Below the pieces are notes generated by a model, which saw only the letters and a program-made list of their open reading frames with translations, was not told the DNA's origin and ran no database searches. A stretch of DNA of 64,000 bases from Anaeramoeba ignava (lineage: Eukaryota; Metamonada; Anaeramoebidae), in assembly GCA_028826165.1 (NCBI GenBank), contig JAPDFW010000111.1, positions 62,001 to 126,000 of the forward strand. The letters run 5' to 3'. Position 1 is the stretch's first letter; every line of letters begins with the position of its first letter. Below are positions 1 through 17,600 of this stretch, one piece after another. The translations under genes and the position numbers were made by a program.

Positions 1-2
1 TT

Positions 3-371
3 ATTCGATCCGGAAGAATAACTGACCGAGATATGGTCAGTTGGGCAAATAAAAAAGTGGAATCAGCAGGAAAAAAATCCAAAATTGTCAGCTTTAAAGA
101 TCGTTCACTTAAAACTGGCGTTTTTTTGATTGATTTGGTTTATTCGGTTTCTCCTAAAGCTGTCAATTATAATTTTGTTCAAAGTGGAAATTCTGATGAA
201 GAATGCATGAATAATGCTCTTTATGCTATTTCTCTTTGCAGAAAACTTGGTGCTTCTATTTTTGTTTTGCCTGAAGATATTGTTGAAATTAAACCGAAAA
301 TGCTTTTAACTGTTGTTGGAGAATTGATGAGAATTGATAAGTTAATTAAGAGCAAAATGGAACAAAAATAA
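3..371 (+). CDS. Fimbrin/plastin, C-terminal calponin-homology domain (5' partial)
   Basis: Fimbrin/plastin is an actin-bundling protein with four calponin-homology (CH) domains in two actin-binding modules. The frame is open from base 3, so the gene enters from the left edge and only its end is seen. It encodes about 122 residues: a WANKKVESAG segment, SFKDRSLKTGVFLIDL, then YAISLCRKLGASIFVLPEDI and VEIKPKMLL, which match the last CH domain of plastins almost position for position, including the IFVLPEDIVEVKPKM core. It ends in LMRIDKLIKSKMEQK and TAA. The internal Met at 33 should not be taken as a start, because DRD and more precede it in frame as in plastins. No EF-hands or earlier CH domains lie in the window. 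No intron is visible in this part. Confidence 0.9.
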   Translation: MRSGRITDRDMVSWANKKVESAGKKSKIVSFKDRSLKTGVFLIDLVYSVSPKAVNYNFVQSGNSDEECMNNALYAISLCRKLGASIFVLPEDIVEIKPKMLLTVVGELMRIDKLIKSKMEQK

Positions 372-543
372 TTAATTAACTTCATTTTTTTCTTTTCTTT
401 TCTTTTCTTTTTTTCAAAATTGATTTAAAATTGATTTAAGATTGAAATCAATTTTTCTATTAAAAAAATTCGGAATAAAACTTAAAATTTAAAACTTAAA
501 ATTTAAAATTATTTTTTTTTCATTTTTTTCTTTTTAAAAATAA

Positions 544-1125
544 ATGGAAGAATTACAAAAAATTTTTCAATTAATTCAACAAAAAGCAAAAATAATATAT
601 GAAGAATTCAAAAAATCAGATTGGGATGATGATTTCAAGTTAATAGGAAAACACTATTTTGCAGGAATAGGATTTGGAATTTTAGAAGGAACAAGAAAAA
701 CATTTCTAACAAATCAAGTAAAAAAGGGGGTTTTCTTAGATCATACATTTGAATCTTGTTTACATTTCAGTCAAAAATTAGCGGGATTATCATTTATTTA
801 TTTATTAATTAAAAACACAATTGAAAAACAAAGAGGAATAAAAGATGAATATAATCATATTGTTGCTGGTGCAGGAACTGGTATTTTATATAAGACTTTC
901 ACTTCAAAATCTTCTACTTCTAAACTTTTTGGTGCTGCTTTTGGTGCTTTAACTGGTTATTTAATTGCTAGAAAAGATGAAATTAATTGGAATAATTTGC
1001 CTTCTGAATTTAAAAAAGTTTATTCAAAAACTTCTTCTTATTTAAAAGATTTCAATTCAAAATTAAATTTAAATTTAAATTTAAAAGATTTAAATCAACA
1101 AAAACAAATTCCAAAAAAGAAATAA
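544..1125 (+). CDS. Tim17/Tim22/Tim23-family inner-membrane translocase-like protein
   Basis: Single-exon gene of 193 aa. The middle carries glycine-rich hydrophobic segments typical of the Tim17/22/23 family (PF02466): HYFAGIGFGILEGTR, then FSQKLAGLSFIYLLIKN, then NHIVAGAGTGILYKTF and KLFGAAFGALTGYLIA, i.e. about four short membrane spans with GxxxG-type packing. The R-G-I-K-D-E-Y-N-H-I-V-A-G stretch matches the family's conserved 'R..D..N.I.AG..TG' block. Such proteins form or sit beside the import channel of the inner membrane of mitochondria or mitochondrion-related organelles. The N-terminus is hydrophilic and helical and the C-terminus is a K/L/N-rich tail. I cannot say whether it is Tim17, Tim22, Tim23 or a complex-I-associated relative. 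The start lies just after a T-rich tract with TTCATTTTTTTC, as at most genes here. Confidence 0.75.
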   Translation: MEELQKIFQLIQQKAKIIYEEFKKSDWDDDFKLIGKHYFAGIGFGILEGTRKTFLTNQVKKGVFLDHTFESCLHFSQKLAGLSFIYLLIKNTIEKQRGIKDEYNHIVAGAGTGILYKTFTSKSSTSKLFGAAFGALTGYLIARKDEINWNNLPSEFKKVYSKTSSYLKDFNSKLNLNLNLKDLNQQKQIPKKK

Positions 1126-1300
1126 TTGATGAAAAAAAAAACAAAAGGAAATTTAATTAAAAAGGAGAAAAATTTATTATTTTTATTTTTTCGCTTTTTA
1201 AAAAAAAATTTTTTTCTTTTTTTATTTTTTTTTTCATTTTTCATTTTTCATTTTTTTAATAAAAAAAAAAAAATTATTATTAAAAAACATAATAAAAAAA

Positions 1301-3434
1301 ATGTCTATTTTTGATGATAAACAAGATGAACTTCTTGAAATGATTGCAGAACAAAAACAAACAACAACTCCAAGTTTAAATTTAAGTTTAAATTTAGGAA
1401 AAAAAAAGAAAAAGAAGCAAACACAACCAAAAAAGAAGTCAACACAACCAACAACAAAGAAAACAACAACAACAACAACAACAACAAAAACAACAGAAAA
1501 AAAAGAAGAAGTTGAAAAAAAAGAAGAAGTTGAAAAAAAAGATGAAGTTGAAAAAAAAGAAGAAATTGAAAAAAAAGAAGAAGTTGAGAAAAAAGAAGAA
1601 ATTGAAAAAAAAGAAGAAGTTGAAAAAAAAGATGAAGTTGAAAAAAAAGATGAAATTGAAAAAAAAGAAGAAGTTGAAAAAAAAGATGAAGTTGAAAAAA
1701 AAGATGAAATTGAAAAAAAAGATGAAGAGAAAAAAGTTGAAGAGAAAAAAGTTGAAGAGAAAAAAGAAAATCAAAATAAACCGAAAAAAGGAAAATCAAA
1801 AAAACCACAAAGAACACAAATTAATCCTGAAGATTTTTTTCAAGATTCAACACAAGATAGATTCAAAAAATTTGAGAATATAGATAAATTATCACAAGAA
1901 GCATTTGATTCACCAAGAAAATTTGATAATAGAAATCAAGGCTATAGAAATAATTATAGAGATAAAGACGATGGAAACAATGATAGAAGAAGAAATTTTA
2001 GAAATGATAATGATAACAATAATTGGAGAGACAATAAAAACTATGAAAGACCTCAAAGAAATAATTTCGATAATAGAAATAAATTTGATAATAGAAATAG
2101 ATATAATGATAGAAATAAACCTGAGGATAATTGGAGAAATTTTGATAAATCTAATTCAAATTTCCGTTCACAAAATTTAGATTCAAAAAGAGATTATAAT
2201 AGAAATTTTTCAGACAGAAGAAGGTAAATTATAATTAAATCAAAAATTAATATTAAAATTAAAATTAAAATTAAAATTAAATATTAAAATTAAAATTAAA
2301 ATTAAAATTAAAATTAAAATTAAAATTCATTTAAAATTAAAATTAAAATTAAAATTAAAATTAAAATTAAAATTAAAATTAAAATTAAAATTAAAATTAA
2401 AATTAAAAATTAAAATAATATTAAAATTAAAATTAAAATTAAAATTAAAATTATTTAAAATTTAAAATAATATTAAAATTAAAAATTGAAAAATTTTAAA
2501 AAAAAATATCCTCTTCATTTATAAAATTAATATTAAAATTTTTAAAATCAAAATTAAAATTATTTAGTCCCTGAAGAGGAAATGAAAACAAAACTTAAAG
2601 ATTTAAAAGTAAATAATTTCTATAATCAAAAATTATTTTAATAAATTTTATTTTAAAAAAAATTTTAAATTTTAATTTATATTTTTAGCCAAAAGATTTT
2701 GAATTTCCAAGAAGTTATGAACAGAAATTATTTTTTTTTGCAGAATTTGAAACTCTTGAAGAATTAAAGAATTTAGTAGAAGGAAATCCAAAAGTTTGTA
2801 TTAAAAATTTAAAATTAAAATTAAAATTAAAATTAAAATTAAAATTAAATTTAAAATTTAAAATTAAAATTAAAATAAAAATCAAAATTAAAATTAAAAT
2901 TAAAATTAAAATTAAAATTAAAATTAAAATTAAAATTAAAATTAAAATTAAAATTAAAATTAAAATTAAAATTAAAATTAAAATTAAAAATTAAAATTTA
3001 AAATTAAAAATTAAAATTTAAAATTAAAATAGGATATTGATGAATCAATTGAAAATATTTCACCAGCAGAACCAAAAAAAGAATTTCAACCAAGACAAGA
3101 TTATAATAGACGTGATAGATTTTCACCAAAATATTCAAGAAATGATAGATATTTATCAAAATCAGATAATTTTGACAAAAGATCACCAAAAAGAGAATTT
3201 CCTAAAGAAAGACCTCGTTTAAATCTTCAAGAAAGATCAAAAGATACAACTCAAAAAGGATATCGTGATCCTAATATTTTTGGAAAAGCAAAACCTATTG
3301 ATAATAAACAAAAGGAAAAAGAAATAAAAAAAGAAAATAAAGAAAAAGCTAAAATACGTCAACTAGAAAATCAACCAAAAAAACAAATTCCTCAAAATAA
3401 ATTTGCACTTCTTTCAGATAAAATTGATAAATAA
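1301..3434 (+). CDS. eIF4B-like translation initiation factor (RRM + RGG/DR-rich), spliced
   Basis: Four exons are visible: 1301..2223, 2568..2608, 2689..2793, 3033..3434. Exon 1 gives a Lys-rich N-terminus, about 20 imperfect copies of a KKEEVE/KKDEVE hexapeptide (1500-1760), then an Arg/Asp/Asn-rich stretch (NYRDKDDGNNDRRRNF). Exons 2-3 read like the end of an RRM: PEEEMKTKLKDLK, then KLFFFAEFETLEELKNLV, comparable to the 'GFGYAEFED' RNP1 half of eIF4B. Exon 4 holds ERPRLNLQERSKD and RDPNIFGKAKPIDNKQKEKE, close to the 'RPRLNL...ASIFGGAKPVDTAAREREV' signature of eIF4B, which stimulates eIF4A helicase during mRNA recruitment. The phase does not match between exon 1 (2 nt left over) and exon 2 (needs 1), so a small exon carrying RNP2 or a base is missing in my model. 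The introns are TAAAAT-type repeats. Confidence 0.7.
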
Positions 3435-3740
3435 ATCAATTTCAATTTTCAAATCAAAATCAAAATCAAATTTCAAAATCAAATTTAAAATCAAATTTAA
3501 ATCAAAATTCAAATCAAAATCAAATTACATTTTAAAATCAAATTTAAAATCAAATTTAAATCAAAATCAAATTACTTTTTTTTTAATCCTTTTTACTTTT
3601 TTCTTTTCTGAATGATTTTTTTTTTTAATCCATTTCTTTCTTTTTTTCTTTTTTTTTTCAAATAAATTTTTCACTTTTTTGATTAAAAAAATTTTTTTCA
3701 TTTTTTTCATTTTTTTAATTTTTTAATTTAAAATTTTAAA
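3435..3740. other. Intergenic: A/T repeat followed by T-rich leader
   Basis: No gene is seen. The left half is a degenerate CAAAATCAAATTTAAAAT repeat continuing from the upstream gene. The right half is T-rich with several TTTTTTCATTTTTT blocks running into the AAAATG of the next gene. Confidence 0.6.
3679..3740 (+). promoter_or_regulatory. T-rich (TTTTTCA)n leader before the V-ATPase A start
   Basis: Immediately before the ATG there is a polypyrimidine run with repeated TTTTTTCATTTTTTTC units ending in TTTTAAAATG. The same arrangement precedes most gene starts in the window, so it is a candidate core promoter or 5' leader element. No TATA box can be separated from this background. Confidence 0.4.
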
Positions 3741-9916
<6,176 letters not shown>

Positions 9917-10204
9917 AAAGAATTAGTTCTATCAAAAATTAAATGAAATTACCAAATGAAAGTTATTGAAGAAAAATATCAAAATAAAATTAAATTTTAA
10001 TTTCAAATGAAGATTTAATTTCAAAATCAAAATTAATTTCCGAATTTTAATTTCAAAAATCAAAATCAATTTTAATTTCAATTTTAATTTTAATTTTAAT
10101 TTCAAAATAAAAAATTAATTTCAATTTCAATTTTAATTTCAAAATAAAAATTAATTTCAAAATAAAAATCATTTTTTCATTTTTTCATTTTTATTTTCAT
10201 TATT

Positions 10205-13200
10205 ATGACAGATAATAAAAAAAAATCACAAATTGGAAAACCTTGTTTAACTAAAGATGGAAAAAGAGGGAAAATTCAATTTATTGGAACTCTTCAAGGA
10301 GATACACAAAAATCTGTTGGAATAGAACTTGAAAAACCAGGTAAAAAATTAAATTAAAAAAATTAAATTAAAAAATTAAATTAAAAAAATTAAATTAAAA
10401 AATTAAATTAAAAAATTATTAATATTTTAGAGGGAAATAATGATGGTTCTTTAAATGGAAAAAGATATTTTACTTGTAAACCTTCTTATGGAATTTTTGT
10501 TCCAATAAAAGAAGTTACAATTACAAAAGTTTGTTTATAAAATTTTTTTATCAACAAAACAAAAAAATTTATTAATTTTTTATTTATTTATTTATTTTTT
10601 TATTTATTAAAGCCAAAAACAGGTGATTTTTATTTAAATTATTTAAATTATTTCATTAAAACTTAATTTAGAAATACCAAAAAAAAAATACAGAAAAATC
10701 TCCAAAAATTTCTGGAAAAGAAGATTCTCAAGATAAAACAGCAAAACCAAAAAAAATTCAATCATCAAATTTGAAAACAAAACCAACAAAAAAATTAGAA
10801 CCAAAATCTAATTTATTTACAAGTCAAAAACTTCAAGACAAAAACAAAGAAAAGAAAACAATCAAAAATCCAAAAAATTTGACACAATCTTCAAATTTAA
10901 ATGAAAAGCCTAAAAAAATTGTGAAAAAATTAGTTAAACCTGAAAAAAAATCTTCACAAACTCCAACTCCAAAAGAAGATGAAAAAAAATCTAAACCTTC
11001 TAATGTGAAAGCTATAAAAACAAATTTAAAAACAAAAAAAACGGATTCAGGTAAAGAATCTGTTAATCAAGATAAAAAAAAGATCGTTTCAAGTAAAAAA
11101 TCAACAAAAAAAAGAAAATTTAAATTTAAATTTAAATTTATTAAAAAAAAAAATTTAAAGATAAAACAAAAATTATTAAGAGAAAATCTACAGTAGAAAA
11201 AAAGAAAGATTCAAATGAAGATGATCTTTTAAAGCAAGTCGATAGTTTACTTCAAGGAAAAACAGAACCAAAAGAAGAAGAAGTAAATCAAAAAATTGAA
11301 AAAGAAAAAAAAGAAGAAGTAAATCAAAAAATTGAAGAAGTAAATCAAAAAATTGAAGAAGAAAACCAAGAATCAAAACTTCTAAATGATTCAGAAATCC
11401 AAAAGAAAATTGAAGAAGATATCCAAAAACAAACTCAAGAACGTGAAAAAATGAACGAAGAAATGAAAATACAACTTCAAGAGCTCAAAGAAATGTTTGA
11501 AACACTGCAAAATAAAAAAAAGGATTTGGAAAAAGAAAAAGAAAATTTATTATTGAATAACGAAGAAAAACTTATTACAGCAGAAGAACTTGAATTCGAA
11601 ATTGAGTCTTTAAATCAAGAATTACGAACAATCAAGGAATCAGATAAAAACCAAAAAATGATTACTAAAACAAGAAACGAAACGAAAATCAACGAAAAAG
11701 AAATTGGGAAATTACTCACACAAAACGAAAGACTCAAAGAAGCTTTGCTTGAATTGGATAACCAGATTAAACAAGAAGAAACAAATGAAGAAGAAACAAA
11801 GAAGCAATTCCAAGAAATTAAAGAAATTTATGAAGAAACAAATACAGACATCGAAACTCTGAATGAGAAAATTAATGAATTGAATCAAAACTCAGAAAAA
11901 TTGAAAAAAATTGTGGATGAAAATAATGATAGTGAAAATATAATCGAAGAACTGGCACATAAAAATTTGGAGCAAGACGATACAATCAAAGAAATGGAGG
12001 CAGAGATCCAAGATCTCGAAGAACTTCTCCAGCTCTCAAAACAGATGGAAGAGGAGCAAAAAGATATTGAGCAACGCTTAATCACCGAAAATGAAAAAAA
12101 AAGATCCGAATTGAAAAATCATCAACAAGAAACAGAAAAATTGCGCAATCAACTCAAGGATTTGAAACAAGACACAACCCAGTACAAAATGTATGTGATG
12201 GGATTGGAACATGAAAACACCCGTCTTAACAAAACAGAATCTTTTCGTGAAAAAGATATCATCGGTTTCGATGAGAAAACAAAAATTCTCCAAGCTCTTG
12301 ACCACGAACAAAAAAATCTTCTTTTCAACAACTTTTCGCTTCAAATGGACCTTGAAATTTCAGACTCCCAAATCAACGAAAGTCATATCATTTCAAATTT
12401 ATTTGCAAAATCCATCCCAGACTCTTTTCTTCACAAAGAAATGCAGCATTTCCAAGTGTTTTTATTCTCGAAAAGAATCACTTTAAAACTTCAAATTATC
12501 GACAAATTTCTTGAAGAGATTCTCCCAACAGAAACCTTTATCATAAACTCTCTTTCCAAACTAATCACAGAGCAAATCACAGACCAATCGGAAAAAGATC
12601 CCTTTCAACAGGAAACACAGAAAAAATCCTTGAATTCTTTGCCAGTTACAGAAATCACAAATTCCCTCAAACTCAAAAACATCATCGAAATCATCCGATA
12701 TTTAATTTATGAGCTCGAGTTCATTCTCAACAACACAGAAGTTTCTCATCTCAACTCTATTTATACTGATTTCTCAAAGGTCTTCAAAATTGAAAAAGTT
12801 GTCGATAATGCTCTTGATTATCTCAAAAAGGCAAATCTCAATGAAAATCTCAGAACTGGCTCTTTCGGAGAAACTCTGAAATTGTTCCAGAGAATCGCAG
12901 ACAAATATCTTCTCACAAACCCTATTCCTGATTGTGAACGCACTAGATATCTTCTTTGGAAATGTCTTTTTCATCACTTAATGATTCTCTTTGTTTTCCA
13001 GAACTCTCTTCGCATTTTGATTTCAACTTCAAATATAAGTCCCACAACTTTGGATTTTGAACTGAATTTGGATCGAGATAATACCCAGAATATCCAATTA
13101 GATCCACAAAAATACGAGTCATTCCTCATTCAGGAATTAATCAAAGCTCTTCAAATAAACTCTTCCGCAATAACCTCAATCCGGAATATAAGAACTCAAT

Positions 13201-14418
13201 TAAAAGAGAAGATTTCCTTCGCTTTAGAAACAGAACAAAACCAACAAGTACCATTTTCATTTCTCAATAATTTTTCATTTTTTAATAATTTTTCATTTTT
13301 AATTTTTAATTAATTTTTTCAAGATCAAAAAAATTTCACAACTTCTAGCAAGTTCAAACCAAAAAATGGAAAGTTTTATCTCAATATTCAGAGAAATTGA
13401 AAAATCAGAAGAAAAAGAACCCAGAATTTCAGAGCAAAATTGCCAAAATCTAATCAATATTCTTTGTTATCATTCAAACCAAAATCAACCTCCAAACATA
13501 AGTGTGAATTTAACCCCAAATTCTAAAATAATTGATATCATCACTTATTCACATTCTAAAATGGAGGCTTTCAACAACTTTTTAAACGAAACAATTTTCT
13601 ACGACCAAAGACAAAAGGAACCTCCAAAAGAACTTTCCATATGGGAAGATATTGCGTCCCAGAAAAAAGCTCTGATTGTCGAGAACTTCAATCTCAAAAA
13701 GCATCTGCAATCATGCAAAGACGATAATGAAGAGCTTTTGTTGGCAATCGGGAAAAAGAAAAAGGATATCGATTCGATCGAAAAAGAGATTGAAGAAAAC
13801 AAAAATAAGCTTGTCGAGTTGTCAAACCAATCCAAAACTGCCGAATTACAAAAACAAAAAGTTGCTCAATATCAGCAAATTCTTCTTTCTTTAGAAGAAG
13901 AAAAGGGACAACTTTTCTCCCAAATGAACTTGTATGAACAAAAAATTAACAAATTCAAACAGCAGATCCAGGAATACACAACAAACGAATCTATCAATGT
14001 TTTCACAGGTGTTCATCAGGATTCACCAAGTTTCTCTCTGAGTCAAAACGAGTTGGTTACAAAAAGAAACCAAATTTTTAATCTTTTGAAACAAAATTCC
14101 ATTTTGCATCGAAACGTCAATCATGATGACAAACAAAATGAATTCTTGTTTCTTCAGAAAGACCATTGGGCAAATTCCTTGTTAAACAAAACTGAGAAAA
14201 AATCATCTCAAAGTTCGCTTGTTTCTTCTGAAAATATTCAGAATCTCAAAAATCAAACAAGACATTTATTAACTTCAAGAAAAGTTGTTAATTTATCAAG
14301 TCAAAAGAAAATTAAAAATTATTTTGAAGAAAAATTTGCTGAAGAAACTCAAGCTAAAAAACTTTCTTTGTTAATGATTATGGTTCAAGATCTGAATTTG
14401 ATCTCAAAATTGAATTAA
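10205..14418 (+). CDS. Dynactin subunit p150Glued-like: CAP-Gly + coiled coils + dynactin domain
   Basis: p150Glued is the large dynactin subunit linking dynein to microtubules and cargo. Exons: 10205..10340, 10431..10528, 10672..13247, 13324..14418 (phases agree). Residues 10-75 form a CAP-Gly domain: GKPCLTKDGKRGKIQFIG, SVGIELEKPEGNNDGSLNGK and RYFTCKPSYGIFVP, including the GKNDGS-type EB1/tubulin-binding loop. A Lys/Ser/Thr-rich basic stretch follows, then a long heptad coiled coil (11200-12300), a mostly helical region with FLEEILPTETFIINSLSKL resembling the dynactin domain, and a second coiled coil (13600-13950). The total of about 1,300 aa matches p150Glued. The frame changes by one base in the 11-A run at 11143-11153 (KFKFKFKF... 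to RKSTVEKKKDSNEDD), probably a homopolymer error. Base use in the coiled-coil exon is less AT-extreme than its surroundings. Confidence 0.85.
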
Positions 14419-14566
14419 ATTTCAATTTCAATTTAAATTTCAATTTAAAATCAAAAACAAAAAAAAAGATGAAAATGAAAATGAACATTTATTTTTTTTT
14501 TTTAAATATTTTTTTTTTTTTTTGGATTGATCCCGGCAAAAAAAAAAACAAAAAACAAAACAAAAC

Positions 14567-14628
14567 ATTAACATCAAATTAAAAGAAAAAAAAAACAATC
14601 AAAATGAATTCAATTTTTTCTTTTTTAT
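14567..14628. repeat. 62-bp direct repeat, copy 1 (upstream of condensin gene)
   Basis: This stretch, from ATTAACATCAAATTAAAAG to TTTTTTCTTTTTTAT, is identical by eye to 18134..18195, including a run of ten A and AATGAATTCAATTTTTTC. It overlaps the 5' leader of the condensin gene, whose own start reads ATGAATTCAATTAAATC. Confidence 0.85.
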
Positions 14629-14638
14629 ATTTTTTAAA

Positions 14639-17600
14639 ATGAATTCAATTAAATCTTTTATCATTTCTTCTCGTTTCGAAGATATTGAAAATGATCCAAA
14701 TTTGAAACAATTTTTTGAACAAAAATCAAATTCCAAAAAAAGAAAGAAAAAAAAATTGAAAAACAATTCCACTTTTCATTTTAATATAAAAAAGAAATTA
14801 AAACTTGAAAAACCAATAATTTTTAAAGAAACCTATTTTCAAATCAAAAATATTAATGAAATGAACAAAAAAAATGAAAGTTATTTAGTTGAAAATCTTA
14901 TTAAAAATTTGCAAGATCTCAATTCAAATAATTATTTCAAATCCAAAAAAAAACAAAATTTTAATCAAAATGATCTGATCAATTTATTAAAAATTAATTT
15001 TTTCTTTTTAATCCATTATTTTCAAAGAAAAGAATCCCTTTCAAAAATGAATCAAGAAAAAAAAGAAGGAAAAGAAAAAAATTTAAAGGAAAAATTTTCA
15101 TTATCTTTTGAGAAAAAAAATCAAATAATCCAAATTATTGATCAATTTCCCTTTCAAAATTGGAATTTTCAAGATCAAGAAAAAATCAAAGATCTGATTA
15201 TTATTTTGATACTTTCCATTTTCCAAAACAAAGAAAATTTTCAAATTAAATCTAGAAATTTCCAACAAGATTACAAAAATTTTCTTGTTTCTCTTCAAAA
15301 TTTATTAATAGATTCATTATCAACTTCTTCTTTTAATGAAATTACTACAGTTTTTTTGGAGAATTTTAATCAATTGAAAGAATGGATTTTGGAATTTTCT
15401 TATCGATTAATTGTTGAAAAAAAAACATTATTTTTTTTCTGGATAAATCAAATGATAGAGAACATAATTGAAAAAGGATCTGAATCAGGAAATTCTTTGA
15501 TCTCTCCTTGTTTAAATTTTTTGGAAATGATTTCTTCAAAATTTTCTTTAGATTTTTCAGTTTTCATTTTTCCTCTTTCAAAAACTTTAACTTTCCCAAA
15601 AGCAAAAGATCGAAGATGTTTCCTCAATATTTGCTTTAATATTTTAATTTCTTTGCAAAGCACACAAATTCCACCAGAATTAATTGCCATTTTAATATCA
15701 AGAGTAAGAGATAAAGATGCAAGAAATAGAGCTAGAGCTGTTTGTTTAACAGTTGATCTTCTTTCTTATCATGTTTTTGATGAATCAATTTATTCGTTAA
15801 TTTTTAATGAAGTTGTTGCAAGACTTTCTGACAAAAATCAAGTTGTTCGTTTGCAAACATTGAAGAAATTACCTTTATTATGTGAATCTAATCCATTTAC
15901 TCATACTTTTGATATGGAACAAATTAACAAAATTTATGAAAATGAGCTTTCAAAATTCAACCAAAACCAAGATGATCCTTTATTTATTCAAAAATTTCAA
16001 AAAATTCAGCAAACAAAAAAATTTATTGAACAAAATTTTTATCAAACTGTAGTTTCCAAATTGTATTCAATGCTTCAAATTCCAAAAACTTCTCCATTTT
16101 ACTCAGAAAAAATTCTTATCGAAGTCAAAACATTTTTTATCCAAATGAAAACTATCAATTTTAATTTTCAAGAACTTATTCGTTCTTTTGGAATCAATTA
16201 TACTTCTGATTCTGTTCGTGAAGTTGTCACACAAATTTTTCGGGAGGAATTTTATATTTTGAAAAACACGAAAAAAGAAATTGAACAGGAAATTTCTCAA
16301 ATACCGTTTATTGCAATGAGATGGATAAATCTTGCAAATTTATGTTTGAATTCACAAATTGAAAAGCATTCATTCATTAAATTAGTCGATTTTTTATCTA
16401 GAGAAGAAGGCTTCCAATTTTCTCAACTTTTGGATATTTTTTTCACTATTCTCACTTCAGCAACTTTTTCGACAAGAACATTAGGTTCTGCGTTTCTCAT
16501 TTCAATCATTGCAAATCATTTCCAATCCAAAATAAAAATTCATTTACCTGAAATCATATCTTTAATTTCTCAACACAATGACTTGAACAACCAAGAAGAT
16601 TTTGATCGTCAAATATCATCTCAAATAATTTCCTATTGTTTCTCGATTCTGAATTCCTTTTCTTCCTCGATTTCTTTCGAAATTACAAAATTTCTTTCAA
16701 AAAACAACCTTCTTTCTTTTATCAGAAATGGATTTGCTCAAGAATGCTTGCAAATTATTGAGAAAGTTCAAAATCCAAGAAAACTTCTATTTGAAGCATT
16801 ACTTGATTTAGAATATTCATGTTTTGGAAATTTAGATTTTAAATCAAAAGAATCTTTTTCTTCATGTTCAGAAAATGATTTGGTTCTTTTTCTTGAATTT
16901 ATTGGTCATTCTGCATTGTACATTTCGGAAATTATTCGTCAAAAATCTGTCAATCAATTCCAAGAAGAAGCAAATGAAAAAAACGAGAAAATATCACAAA
17001 ATTGGGAAAGCCAAGAAAAAAAGAAAGAAGATGAAAATACAAATGAAATTGAAAAAGAGAACAATATTCCATTTGAAGAAAATGAAAGAAAAAATGAGAT
17101 TGTGAAGATTATCATTAATGATTTTCTCGAAAACTCAAATATTAGTCGATATATCCCGCTTATGAAATATATTTGCGAGAATTGCGAGGATTTTTCTGAT
17201 AAAATTCTATATTCCACTTTGATTTCTTTAGCAAAATTGATGGTTCTTTCTCCACAAAAATTTGGAAGTGACAATTTAGAAGTTGTAATTAATGTTCTCG
17301 AAAGAAAAAAAGCAAGTCAGAAAATTTCACTTTCAATATTGATTCTTCTGACTCAATTCCAGAAATATTTACCTGAAAATTCACGAATTATGGATCTTCT
17401 TTATAAATCGGTTTATAATCAAGAAAATGATATTGAATTAAGAAAGCAATCGTTAAGAAGTATTTATCATTTAATTTCAAGTAAAATTGTGAAAATGGAT
17501 CTTCCAATTTACCGTTTAGTTTCTTGTTTAATTGAACCAGATCTTTTCGAACTTACAAAATTATTTTTCAACAATTTTTTAACTCAATCCGCAAATTATT

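Noticed and set aside
1126-1314. Possible 62-aa Lys/Phe protein after the Tim17-family gene
   Set aside because: It is made of poly-A and poly-T runs in an intergenic gap and overlaps the start of the eIF4B-like gene.
1305-1817. Long Phe/Leu-rich open frames opposite the eIF4B Lys/Glu repeat (also 1439..1774 and 1512..1883)
   Set aside because: They are other-frame readings of the GAAAAAAAAGAAGTT repeat inside a real exon and have no independent start context.
10614-10623. Possible 10-nt exon CCAAAAACAG in dynactin (AAAG|...|GTGATT)
   Set aside because: Including it would break the frame, while skipping it joins VTITK to KYQKKN in phase 0.
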